Source: Pseudomonas sp. CHM02 (GTDB lineage: Bacteria > Pseudomonadota > Gammaproteobacteria > Pseudomonadales > Pseudomonadaceae). Taken from it: DNA of 64,000 nucleotides. Positions 18,087 to 28,117 of the stretch are shown here, piece after piece; the first letter of the stretch is position 1; every line of letters begins with the position of its first letter. The stretch lies in the NCBI RefSeq assembly GCF_000612585.1, contig NZ_JFCA01000040.1, forward strand, positions 1-64,000. Direction: 5' to 3'. Under the pieces are notes generated by a model, which saw only the letters and a program-made list of their open reading frames with translations, was not told the DNA's origin and did not search any database. Both the position numbers and the translations under genes were made by a program.

Positions 18087-18536
18087 CTACCGCACAGCTT
18101 CGAACTCATGGCCCAGGGCCAGGCAGTGGCTCAACCATTCACCGAGGAACACATTCAGCTGTGCTTTCTCATCGGGCTGGTGCATGAACACGTTGGGGTA
18201 AGGATAGATGCTGCGAAAGCGTCGCGCATGTTCGGCGCTGATCACTTCGGCCATTCGCGCATCGTGGTACACCTGCACTTCCAACTGCGGCACCGGCAGC
18301 CACGGCAGGCTGTGCTCCTGGCGCACGCGCAGGGTGGTGGTGTAGGGGCAGTTGACGATGACTTCCAGGGCCAGCACGCCGAGCATCTGGTCGCCGTGTG
18401 TCACGCCGATGCGCCGCGCCTCGGGGGCATGGCGCATGTCGGGAAGCAGACGCATCAACCGCGCGTAATTCGCCTCGCAAGCCGCTTGCAGCCCGATCAG
18501 GTCGACTCGATAACGTTCCCGTGCCTTTACTGCCAT
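18087..18536 (-). CDS. YqiB-like DUF1249 protein
   Basis: The 149-residue protein matches the DUF1249/YqiB family, which has no proven function and is nearly always next to cpdA and nudF. Conserved features include YRVDLIGLQAACEANYARL near the start and a C-terminal aromatic stretch (RFRSIYPYPNVFMHQPDEKA). There is no signal peptide or membrane segment. Its start overlaps the nudF stop by 10 nt, so it is translationally coupled. Confidence 0.88.
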   Translation of the reverse strand: MAVKARERYRVDLIGLQAACEANYARLMRLLPDMRHAPEARRIGVTHGDQMLGVLALEVIVNCPYTTTLRVRQEHSLPWLPVPQLEVQVYHDARMAEVISAEHARRFRSIYPYPNVFMHQPDEKAQLNVFLGEWLSHCLALGHEFEAVR

Positions 18537-19144
18537 AACCCCCTCACTTCCGCGCGATTAAGCGCAAGCCATTGCAGGGCGATGATGCTGGCTGCGTTGG
18601 AAATTTTGCCGTCACGCACCGCTTGCAGGGCGTCTTCGAAAGCCCATGCGGTGACGCGGATATCTTCAGCTTCTTCTTCCAATCCATGGACGCCACCCGC
18701 CTGCGAGCTGTCGCAACGGCCCAGGTACAAGTGCACGAATTCAGTACTGCCACCGGGCGACGGGAAATACTTGGTGATCGGCCACAGCGCGGAGAATGTC
18801 AGCCCAGCTTCCTCCTCGGCCTCGCGGTGTGCAACCTCCTCCGGCTCCTCATCCTTGTCGATCAGGCCGGCGACCATTTCCACCAGCCATGGGTTGTCGG
18901 TACGGCCCATGGCGCCCACGCGAAACTGCTCGATCAACACCACTTCATCACGCTGCGGGTCGTAAGGCAGCACGCACACGGCATCGTGACGAACGAAGAC
19001 TTCACGATTGATCACCCGGCTCATGCCGCCATCGAATTTCTCGTGGCGCAGTTGCACGCGATCAAGCTTGTAGAAGCCCTGGTAGGCATTGTCGCGCTGA
19101 ACAATCTCGATTGTGCTCGGCGTCGATTTTGCTAAGTCCGTCAT
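18527..19144 (-). CDS. nudF: ADP-ribose diphosphatase NudF (Nudix hydrolase)
   Basis: NudF cleaves ADP-ribose to AMP and ribose 5-phosphate. The 205-residue protein has an intact Nudix box starting GLIDKDEEPEEVAHREAEEE, with the Arg-Glu and Glu-Glu positions in place, inside a typical ADP-ribose pyrophosphatase fold (VVLIEQFRVGA, WPITKYFPSPG). It is the first gene of the nudF-yqiB-cpdA-yqiA-parE cluster. The upstream region to 19337 is shared with the divergent RsiV-like lipoprotein gene. Confidence 0.94.
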   Translation of the reverse strand: MTDLAKSTPSTIEIVQRDNAYQGFYKLDRVQLRHEKFDGGMSRVINREVFVRHDAVCVLPYDPQRDEVVLIEQFRVGAMGRTDNPWLVEMVAGLIDKDEEPEEVAHREAEEEAGLTFSALWPITKYFPSPGGSTEFVHLYLGRCDSSQAGGVHGLEEEAEDIRVTAWAFEDALQAVRDGKISNAASIIALQWLALNRAEVRGLWQ

Positions 19145-19337
19145 GTCCCATCCTCGTTAAGCCTGCGCAATGGGCGCCATCCTAACGCGCTCGTGCCTCT
19201 GGATGCAGCCCCTTTCCAGTTGCCGGGATAGACGGCGGGCGTCAAACACACTCTAATCAGCTTAGTGGCGAACTGACTGCCGTGCTGGCAGTCGAAGCTG
19301 CACAAATTTCGCTCTTATCGATAGACGAAGGACTTAC

Positions 19338-20084
19338 ATGTCGCTTTTAAAAATCGCCTCCGTGGCCTGCATCGCATTGACCCTCGGCGCTTGCCAGAGC
19401 CTGTTCCAACCGAGCTTCAAGACCCCGCTGGAAGCCACTCGCGACGCCACCGAACAAAGCAAGCCCGACTGCGCCAGCGCCGACTGCCCGCTGGTGAATA
19501 TCGACACCGTGCACTTTGCCAAAGAGCCCAAGCTGGACGCGTTGATCGAGCAGCGCCTGCTGGAAATGACCCGCACCGCGCCGAGCGCCCCGCTGCCGAC
19601 CAGCCTGGAGACGTATCGCGAGCAGTTCCTGCAAACCGCCGCCCCGCGCAACAGCATGTACTTGCAGGCCAAGGTACGCGAGCAGCATGACGGCTTGGTG
19701 ATCATCGAGTTGTCCAGTTACCTGGACCAGGGCGCCACCCACGGCGAGCCGGGCCGCGCCTTCATCAACTATTCCCGCCAGCAGCAAAAAGCCCTGACCC
19801 TGACCGACATGCTGTTGCCCGGCAAGGAAGACGCGTTCTGGAAAGCCGCCCAGGTGGCGCACAACAGCTGGCTGATCAGCACCCGCCTGAGCCTGGAACC
19901 GGAGTATGTGAAGACCTACCCTTTCCAGAAAACCCCGAACGTGGCGCTGACCTATGGTGGCGTGCTCCTCAAGTACCCCACCAGCACCATCGCGCCATAC
20001 GCCCTGGGCCACGTCGAGTTGCAGATCCCCTACTCACGCCTGGACGGCATCCTCAAGCCTGAGTTGGTGCCGGCGCGCCGCTGA
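19338..20084 (+). CDS. RsiV-family (DUF3298-like) lipoprotein
   Basis: The 248-residue protein starts with a lipoprotein signal peptide with lipobox LGAC (cysteine near residue 19). The mature part resembles RsiV/DUF3298 proteins, with GEPGRAFINYSRQQQKALTL and TDMLLPGKEDAFWKA segments. Some RsiV proteins bind lysozyme as anti-sigma receptors, but this one lacks a cytoplasmic anti-sigma part and is probably a periplasmic lipoprotein. AAGGA precedes the ATG. Upstream, GACTGCC/GGCAGTC (19275-19293) is a 7-bp inverted repeat of unknown role. The last 32 nt overlap the convergent cytX gene. Confidence 0.75.
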   Translation: MSLLKIASVACIALTLGACQSLFQPSFKTPLEATRDATEQSKPDCASADCPLVNIDTVHFAKEPKLDALIEQRLLEMTRTAPSAPLPTSLETYREQFLQTAAPRNSMYLQAKVREQHDGLVIIELSSYLDQGATHGEPGRAFINYSRQQQKALTLTDMLLPGKEDAFWKAAQVAHNSWLISTRLSLEPEYVKTYPFQKTPNVALTYGGVLLKYPTSTIAPYALGHVELQIPYSRLDGILKPELVPARR

Positions 20085-21342
20085 AGGCTCGGCCCAGGAT
20101 GAACTGCAGCAGGCCTGCCAGCACCAGTGCCGGCAGGGTAGCGCCGATGTCCGGATACAGGTTGGCGAGCAGGTGGTAAGTCGCGATGCCACCCAGCCAG
20201 GCCAATAACGCCGGCCAACGCAGGCTGGCGATCACGCCCTGGCCGCGGCGACGCAGGATGAAGTGATCCACCAGCACCACGCCGAACAGCGGTGCAAACA
20301 CCGAACCGATCAGCAGCAGGAAGTTCTGGTACTGGGCCAGCGGCGCAAAACAGGCGATCAGGGTGCAGATCACGCCGATGGCCAGGGCCAGGTGCTCGAC
20401 CTTCAAGCGCAACAGAATCCCACTGGACACTGCCGCCGAGTGAATATCGGCGAAGGCGTTTTCCGACTCGTCCAACAGGATCAGCAACAGTGGAATGCCC
20501 AGGCCCGCACCGGCCAAGGCCAGCAACAGCGCATTCACCTCACCGCTCGGTGCGAACGCCAGGGTGTAAGCCACACCCAGGCTCATCAGCCAGAAATTAC
20601 CAATGAAGAAGCCCAGGGCGGTGCCGCCGAACACGCTCTTGGCGCGCTTGCCGAAGCGCGAGTAATCGGCAATCAGCGGCAGCCACGACAGCGGCATGGC
20701 GATAGCAATGTCAAAGCCCACCGCAAACGGCATCGAGCCATCACCGGCCTGCGCCCAGAGTGCGCCGAGGTCGGCCTTGGCGAATAGATTCCAGGTCAGC
20801 CACAGGCAGGCGGCGAGCAGCAGCCAGATGCCCCATTTGCGCAGGATCTGGCGCACGAAGGTCAGCGGGCCGCTGACCGCCAACAGGGTCGCCAGACCGC
20901 CGAAGAACAGGGTCCACAGCAACGGGCTGGCCAACAGGCTGCCGTCACTGAACGCCCGCGCGCCCAACAGGCTCGCGGCGTCGCGCATCACGATGATTTC
21001 GAAAGAGCCCCAGCCGATCAGCTGCAGCAGGTTCAACAGCGCCGGCAGACTCGCGCCCTTGGCGCCCAGGCTGAGCTTGAGCGCGGCCATGGCGGACAGG
21101 CCGGTGTCGCTACCGATCACACCGACGGCAGCCAGCAGCAGGACGCCCACCAGGGTACCGAGGAAAATCGCCAGCAAGGAACCGGACAGACCCAGGCCCG
21201 GCGCGAGCAATGCGCCGGTTTGCAGGACCATCAGGCCGATGCCGAGGGAAAACCATAGGGAGAACAGGTCGCGGGCACCGAAGACTCTTTTGTCGCTCGG
21301 CACTGCGATATCGGGGGAGTAGGTACTCGGTTGAATGCTCAA
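20053..21342 (-). CDS. cytX: CytX-type hydroxymethylpyrimidine transporter (NCS1 family)
   Basis: The 429-residue protein has about twelve hydrophobic segments and matches the cytosine/purine permease (NCS1) family, CytX subgroup. CytX members are found with thiamin genes and are thought to import the HMP pyrimidine moiety. Location just downstream of thiC and its riboswitch supports that substrate (inference). The start appears to be TTG at 21342 (MSIQPSTYSPD); an internal GTG is an alternative. The stop codon lies inside the convergent RsiV-like gene. A REP element separates thiC from cytX. Confidence 0.85.
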   Translation of the reverse strand: MSIQPSTYSPDIAVPSDKRVFGARDLFSLWFSLGIGLMVLQTGALLAPGLGLSGSLLAIFLGTLVGVLLLAAVGVIGSDTGLSAMAALKLSLGAKGASLPALLNLLQLIGWGSFEIIVMRDAASLLGARAFSDGSLLASPLLWTLFFGGLATLLAVSGPLTFVRQILRKWGIWLLLAACLWLTWNLFAKADLGALWAQAGDGSMPFAVGFDIAIAMPLSWLPLIADYSRFGKRAKSVFGGTALGFFIGNFWLMSLGVAYTLAFAPSGEVNALLLALAGAGLGIPLLLILLDESENAFADIHSAAVSSGILLRLKVEHLALAIGVICTLIACFAPLAQYQNFLLLIGSVFAPLFGVVLVDHFILRRRGQGVIASLRWPALLAWLGGIATYHLLANLYPDIGATLPALVLAGLLQFILGRAFSGAPAPTQA

Positions 21343-21378
21343 GGGTGGTATCTCTGAGGGGCATTTGTTGTTTGTTGG

Positions 21379-21442
21379 ATCGCTATCGGGGGCAAGCCCC
21401 CTCCCACAGTTTGAGTCATGTGGGAGGGGGCTTGCCCTCGAT
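21379..21442. repeat. REPIN-like pair, GGGGGCTTGCC subtype
   Basis: Two inverted copies of TGTGGGAGGGGGCTTGCC face each other (21379-21408 and 21419-21442). The stem core differs from the GCCGGCTTGCCGGC copies elsewhere in the window. It lies between thiC and cytX. Confidence 0.85.
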
Positions 21443-21472
21443 AAGGCCGGTACAGACGCCTACGATCTTGAA

Positions 21473-23377
<1,905 letters not shown>

Positions 23378-23540
23378 CACGGGCTCTCCAACTATCCAGG
23401 CGGTGGATTTTTGTCGGAGCGAACCTGTGACGGACGGACGCACTGAAACCAGTGCTGTGCTTGGCGCACGAGGGCTGTTCGATTGTCGAACAACATCCCG
23501 GACGAAGCACAAGAGGACTCGCCGGGTGACGAGAAATCTT

Positions 23541-23625
23541 GTTCCCTACGCAGGCGCTAACCTGATCAGGTTCAACGGGATCCGGTATTTACCGATCTCA
23601 GCCTTCCAACAAGGCACCCCGACAA
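23541..23625 (-). promoter_or_regulatory. TPP riboswitch (THI element)
   Basis: On the minus strand the conserved blocks appear in order: GGGGTGCC, then GGCTGAGATC, then TTGAACCTGATCAGGTTAGC, then GCGTAGGGAAC. This is the thi-box signature. It begins about 250 nt and ends about 160 nt upstream of the thiC ATG. The gene-free stretch 23378-23827 otherwise holds the rest of the thiC leader and the tolC upstream region. I see no clear terminator hairpin between aptamer and ATG. Confidence 0.95.
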
Positions 23626-23827
23626 GAACGCGGCCAGTCTAGACCATGCCGTGGGCAAATTGCCAATACCGGTGCATTCAGCGTGATGAATGGCGTGATT
23701 GCGGGATTGTTGCGCCGAGTCAGCACCACTACACTCGATTGCCGCCACAATGCTTGACGCCAGGAATGGCCAGCCTTAGCCTTGGGCGCTAAATTATCAC
23801 CGTAATATTCAAACTAGGGATCGCCTC

Positions 23828-25267
23828 ATGCTGCGCAAACTTTCACTGGCTCTCGCCGTGTCTTGTGCGACCAACGGAATGGTCTGGGCAGCTGAAGCGC
23901 CCTTGTCCGCCAAAACTGACTTGGTCAGCGTCTACCAGGAAGCGGTGGACAACAACGCCGACCTGGCCGCCGCCCGCGCCCAGTACGGCGCGCAAAAGGA
24001 AGTGGTGCCCCAGGCGCGTGCCGGCTTGCTGCCCAACCTGTCGGGGGGTGCCGATATCAACAACGTGCGCACCCAGATCGATACGCCGGCCGCCACCGCC
24101 AACCGCGATGCGCACTCCTGGCGCGCAACCCTGAGCCAACCGCTGTTCCGCGCCGATCGCTGGTTCCAGTTGCAGGCGGCCGAGGCCACCAACGAACAGG
24201 CCGCGCTGCAACTGTCGGCCACCGAACAGAACCTGATCCTGCAAAGCGCCGAAAGCTACTTCGCCGTGCTGCGCGCCCAGGACAACCTGGCCTCGACCAA
24301 GGCCGAAGAAAACGCCTTCAAGCGCCAGTTGGACCAGTCCAACGAACGCTTCGACGTGGGCCTGTCGGACAAGACCGACGTGCTGCAATCCCAGGCCAGC
24401 TACGACACTGCCCGCGCCAACCGGATCCTGGCCCAGCGCCAGGTCGAAGATGCCTTCGAAGCGCTGATCACCCTGACCAACCGCCAGTACAACTCGATCC
24501 AGGGCATTGTCCACACGCTGCCGGTGTTACCGCCGCTGCCGAACGACGCCAAGGCCTGGGTTGAAACCGCCGGCCGCCAGAACCTGAACCTGCTCGCCAG
24601 CAACTACGCGGTCACCGCCGCCGAAGAAACCCTCAAGCAGCGCAAGGCCGGGCATGCTCCGACGCTCGACGCTGTGGCGCAATATGAGAAAGGCGATAAC
24701 GACGCCCTCGGTTTCAGCAACCCGAATGCCTTTGGCACGCCCTATCGCGGCGATGTAGAACAACGCACCATCGGCCTGCGCCTGAACATCCCGATCTACA
24801 GCGGTGGGCTGACCAGCTCACAAGTGCGTGAATCCTACTCGCGCCTGGGCCAGACCGAACAGCAACGCGAAGGCCTGCGCCGCCAGGTGGTGGAAAACAC
24901 CCGTAACCTGCACCGCGCAGTGAATACCGATGTGGAACAGGTGCAGGCGCGCCGCCAGTCGATCATCTCCAACCAGAGCGCGGTGGAAGCCACGGAAATC
25001 GGTTACCAGGTGGGGACGCGCAACATCGTCGACGTGCTCGACTCACAGCGCCAGCTCTACGCGTCGGTGCGCAACTACAACAACAGCCGCTACGACTACA
25101 TCCTCGACAACCTGCGCTTGAAGCAAGCGGCAGGCACCCTGAACCCAGGCGATCTGCAGGACCTGGCGCGCTACCTCAAGGCTGACTACAACCCGGACCG
25201 CGACTTCCTGCCGCCGGACCTGGCCAAGGCTGCGGCCGAGCAGCTCAAGGCCCGCCCCGGCTACTGA
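23828..25267 (+). CDS. TolC-family outer membrane channel protein
   Basis: The 479-residue protein has a signal peptide (cleavage after VWAAE, near residue 22) and two long alpha-helical repeats separated by a beta-rich region, the TolC pattern. Features include VPQARAGLLPNLSGGAD, TLSQPLFRADRWFQLQAAEA and YQVGTRNIVDVLDSQRQLY. TolC partners with efflux pumps and type I secretion systems. No inner-membrane partner is adjacent, so it probably serves several systems. The gene is convergent with waaA. Confidence 0.9.
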   Translation: MLRKLSLALAVSCATNGMVWAAEAPLSAKTDLVSVYQEAVDNNADLAAARAQYGAQKEVVPQARAGLLPNLSGGADINNVRTQIDTPAATANRDAHSWRATLSQPLFRADRWFQLQAAEATNEQAALQLSATEQNLILQSAESYFAVLRAQDNLASTKAEENAFKRQLDQSNERFDVGLSDKTDVLQSQASYDTARANRILAQRQVEDAFEALITLTNRQYNSIQGIVHTLPVLPPLPNDAKAWVETAGRQNLNLLASNYAVTAAEETLKQRKAGHAPTLDAVAQYEKGDNDALGFSNPNAFGTPYRGDVEQRTIGLRLNIPIYSGGLTSSQVRESYSRLGQTEQQREGLRRQVVENTRNLHRAVNTDVEQVQARRQSIISNQSAVEATEIGYQVGTRNIVDVLDSQRQLYASVRNYNNSRYDYILDNLRLKQAAGTLNPGDLQDLARYLKADYNPDRDFLPPDLAKAAAEQLKARPGY

Positions 25268-25274
25268 CACACCC

Positions 25275-25365
25275 CTTGTAGGAGCTGGCTTGCCAGCGAT
25301 TGCATCACCTCGGTGAATCTGATGTACCGCGGTGCCTGGATCGCCGGCAAGCCGGCTCCTACAAG
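25275..25365. repeat. REPIN-like pair overlapping the waaA stop codon
   Basis: Arms at 25275-25300 (GTAGGAGCTGGCTTGCCAGC type) and 25340-25365 (GCCGGCAAGCCGGC type) flank about 39 nt. The outer end of the right arm contains the waaA TAG stop codon. Confidence 0.88.
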
Positions 25366-26636
25366 GTGATGAGCCGATCGAGGCCGTCCAGCAAACGCTT
25401 CAACGCGCCCTGGTTGGCCTGCATCACCTTGAGCCCTGCCTGCGCCATCTTGCGGGCATCCTGGGGCAGTTCGAACAACTGCCGCACGGCTTCGGCCAAG
25501 CCTTCAGCGTCATCCACCTCCCGCAACGCACCCGCTTCGCGCATCATCGCGGTGATTTCGAGAAAGTTGAACACGTGCGGCCCCATGATCACCGGCAGGG
25601 CCAACGCTGCCGGCTCCAGCGGATTATGCCCACCGGTCGCCACCAGGCTGCCGCCCACGAAGGCACTGTCGGCCAGCGCATAGAGAAACAGCAACTCGCC
25701 CATGGTGTCGCCGAGCAATACCGACGTGTTCGCGGTGACAGGCTCGCCGCTGGAGCGACGCACCGTGGCAAAGCCTTGCTGCTCACACAGTTCGAACATC
25801 GGGCCGAAGCGCTCCTGATGACGCGGCACCAGGATCAGCAGTGCGTTGGGATAGCTTTCGAGCAGTCGGCGATGGGCCGCCAGCACCACCTCATCTTCAC
25901 CTTCATGGGTGCTGGCGGCGATCCACACCGGACGCTCGCTGGCGCCCCATTGCTCGCGCAACGCAGCAGCGCGCACCGGTAACTGAGGGTCGATGGTCAG
26001 GTCGAACTTGATCGAGCCGGTGACTTCGACGGTTTCCGGCCGAGCACCGAGGCTCAGGAAGCGCTGGGCTTCGGTGTGCGTCTGTACGGCGAACAGGTTC
26101 ATTTGCGACAGCATCGGCGCCGTCAGCTTGGCAAAGCGCGCGTAGCCCCTGGCCGAGCGCGCCGACAACCGCGCATTCGCCAACGCCACCGGAATACCGC
26201 GCTGGGCGCAGGCGTGGATATGGTTGGGCCACAGCTCGGTTTCCATGATCACCGCCAGTTTCGGCTGCACGCGATCAAGGAAACGCTTGGCCGCACACGG
26301 CAAGTCATACGGCAGGTAGCAGTGCTGCACACGCGGCTCATTGGCGAACAGTGCCTGGATGCGCTCGGAACCGGTCGGCGTCATGCAGGTGACGGTGATC
26401 GGCAACGCCGGATAACGCGCCAGCAGCCCGCGCACCATCGGCGCGGCGGCAATGCTCTCGCCCACCGACACGGCATGCACCCATATCCCGCCCGGCTGCA
26501 TCACGGGCAGGCCATAGGAGAAGCGCTCGCTGACGCGCTTGGCGTAGGCCGGCACCTTGCGTGCGCGCAGCCACAGACGTAAAGCCACCAAGGGCAGCGC
26601 CAGGTAAAACAGACAGCTGTAGAGAGTTCTATTCAT
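25359..26636 (-). CDS. waaA: 3-deoxy-D-manno-octulosonic acid transferase (Kdo transferase)
   Basis: WaaA adds Kdo residues to lipid A precursor at the cytoplasmic face of the inner membrane. The 425-residue protein has the N-terminal membrane anchor (LYSCLFYLALPLVALRLWL), IWVHAVSVGE (catalytic Glu region), METELWPN and a GT-B C-terminal domain. ATG at 26636 gives MNRTLYSC; the much longer open frame to 27029 runs antisense to the LysR gene. The last codon and stop (TTG TAG) coincide with the edge of a REP repeat. Confidence 0.96.
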   Translation of the reverse strand: MNRTLYSCLFYLALPLVALRLWLRARKVPAYAKRVSERFSYGLPVMQPGGIWVHAVSVGESIAAAPMVRGLLARYPALPITVTCMTPTGSERIQALFANEPRVQHCYLPYDLPCAAKRFLDRVQPKLAVIMETELWPNHIHACAQRGIPVALANARLSARSARGYARFAKLTAPMLSQMNLFAVQTHTEAQRFLSLGARPETVEVTGSIKFDLTIDPQLPVRAAALREQWGASERPVWIAASTHEGEDEVVLAAHRRLLESYPNALLILVPRHQERFGPMFELCEQQGFATVRRSSGEPVTANTSVLLGDTMGELLFLYALADSAFVGGSLVATGGHNPLEPAALALPVIMGPHVFNFLEITAMMREAGALREVDDAEGLAEAVRQLFELPQDARKMAQAGLKVMQANQGALKRLLDGLDRLITL

Positions 26637-26659
26637 GGCGGCGGAGTTTATCGGCTTTT

Positions 26660-27550
26660 TCAGTCGATCGCCTGCAAGCACTCGGCAAATCGTTTGGCCA
26701 GGAAGCGTGCGGCCGGCCCCAGATGCTCGTCGCGCCGCCACACCAGCTCCACCACCAGGGCCGGCGGCGTCCATTCGCTGTCCAGTTCCACCATCTGTTG
26801 CTGATACGTCGGGTACTGCACGATATGCCGGGGCAGCCAGGCCCAGCCCAGGCCACTCATCAACCACTCGGCCAACACGTAGAAACTGTCGGCGCGCCAC
26901 ACCAGCGGGCTGGCGGCTTCGCTGCCGGGGTAGACGCTGGTCTGGGTCGACATCAGCAACTGGCGAAACTGCGCCAAGTGCTGGCACGTCACGTATTGCT
27001 CCTTGGCCAGCGGGTGGTTCACGCCGCACACGGTGACCATCTCCACGCTGCCGACCACCCTGCGCTCCAGCGCTTCAGGGATCTGGTCGTGATAGAACAG
27101 CAGGCCCAGATCAGCCTTGCGCTCCACCAGCTTACGCGCCACATCGCCCTGGGCCGCGCTGGACAACTGCACCTCCAGCAACGGGTATTGCCCGGCCAGC
27201 GCCTCAAGGCTATCGAGTACCGGCTGGAACAACATCGCCTCGTCCTGGGCCAGGCGCAGGCGAGCCTCCTCGCCGCGTGTCAATGACAGCGCCCGGCCAT
27301 TGAGCCGCTCACACTGGCGCAGCACTTCGCGCGCTTCCTCCAGCAACACGCTGCCGGCTTCGGTGAGGCGCGGTTGGCGGCCACTGCTACGTTCGAACAG
27401 GCTCACGCCCAGGTCCGCCTCCAGCATGGCAATCCCATTGCTGACTGCCGATTGGGCCTTGCGCTGCTGGCGCGCCACCGCCGAAAACGAACGCTGCTCG
27501 GCGACGCTGACAAACAGCCGCATCTGTTCCAGATCCCATTGCACGCTCAT
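26660..27550 (-). CDS. LysR-family transcriptional regulator
   Basis: The protein of about 296 residues has an N-terminal winged helix-turn-helix (DLEQMRLFVSVAEQRSFSAV, with AQSAVSNGIAMLEADLGVSLFER) and a LysR substrate-binding domain. Its target is not known. It is divergent from the SMR exporter gene and shares about 100 bp of intergenic DNA with it, so regulation of that exporter is the simplest guess. ATG at 27562 (four codons upstream) is an equally possible start. No clear ribosome site decides. Confidence 0.9.
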   Translation of the reverse strand: MSVQWDLEQMRLFVSVAEQRSFSAVARQQRKAQSAVSNGIAMLEADLGVSLFERSSGRQPRLTEAGSVLLEEAREVLRQCERLNGRALSLTRGEEARLRLAQDEAMLFQPVLDSLEALAGQYPLLEVQLSSAAQGDVARKLVERKADLGLLFYHDQIPEALERRVVGSVEMVTVCGVNHPLAKEQYVTCQHLAQFRQLLMSTQTSVYPGSEAASPLVWRADSFYVLAEWLMSGLGWAWLPRHIVQYPTYQQQMVELDSEWTPPALVVELVWRRDEHLGPAARFLAKRFAECLQAID

Positions 27551-27576
27551 GGCTTGACCCATCTTTAATTCGGATA

Positions 27577-27591
27577 GGTAATGACTTTACC
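27577..27591. promoter_or_regulatory. Inverted repeat between LysR gene and SMR exporter, putative operator
   Basis: GGTAA-N5-TTACC is a perfect short palindrome in the middle of the divergent intergenic region, with the size of a LysR binding half-pair. A weak sigma-70-like promoter for the SMR gene overlaps it (TTTACC 27586-27591, 16 nt, TAGAAT 27608-27613). Confidence 0.4.
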
Positions 27592-27652
27592 CCATCTGAC
27601 TGAACGCTAGAATGCCAGCCTCATCTGATTGCTATACCCCGAGGATTGACCC

Positions 27653-27988
27653 ATGAACGCCGCTTACTGCTACCTGGCCATTGCCATCTGCTCGGAAGTG
27701 ATCGCCACTGTTTCCATGAAAGCCATCAAGGGCTGGAGCACACCCATCCCACTGCTGCTGGTGATCGTCGGCTACGGCGTGGCTTTCTGGATGCTGACGC
27801 TGGTAGTGCGCACGGTACCGGTGGGCGTGGCCTACGCGGTGTGGGCCGGGATGGGCATTGTGATGGTGAGCATCGCGGCGCTGTTTATCTACGGGCAGAA
27901 GCTGGATATTCCGGCGATGCTGGGGATGGGCCTGATCGTGCTGGGCGTCGTCGTGATTCAGCTGTTCTCGAAAACCGCCGGCCACTGA
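27653..27988 (+). CDS. Small multidrug resistance (SMR) family exporter
   Basis: The 111-residue protein has four predicted membrane helices and matches EmrE/SugE-like transporters. The proton- and drug-coupling glutamate is Glu15 in AIAICSEVIAT, and the GVAYAVWAGMG segment of helix 3 is present. EmrE-type members export quaternary cations, while SugE/Gdx types export guanidinium; the sequence at residues 5-20 looks closer to EmrE. GAGG precedes ATG at 27653. The divergent LysR gene may control it. Confidence 0.9.
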   Translation: MNAAYCYLAIAICSEVIATVSMKAIKGWSTPIPLLLVIVGYGVAFWMLTLVVRTVPVGVAYAVWAGMGIVMVSIAALFIYGQKLDIPAMLGMGLIVLGVVVIQLFSKTAGH

Positions 27989-28000
27989 CACCCTCACCTG

Positions 28001-28066
28001 CAGGAGTCCGGCTTGCCGGCGATGGCGGTCTCTCGAGCGCCATCGCCGGCAAGCCGGACGCCTACC
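28001..28066. repeat. REPIN-like pair of inverted REP sequences
   Basis: Arms at 28001-28027 and 28039-28066 share the core CCGGCTTGCCGGCGATGGCG with its inverse; loop about 11 nt. It lies between the SMR gene and the FAD oxidoreductase gene. Confidence 0.88.
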
Positions 28067-28117
28067 AATAGTGATCCCTGTATACTGCGCCTCTTGTCTT
28101 GAACACTGAGGTCGCCC

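Noticed and set aside
26637..27029. 131-residue N-terminal extension of waaA
   Set aside because: It is antisense to the LysR coding sequence and has biased composition; the canonical MNRTLYSC start is at 26636.
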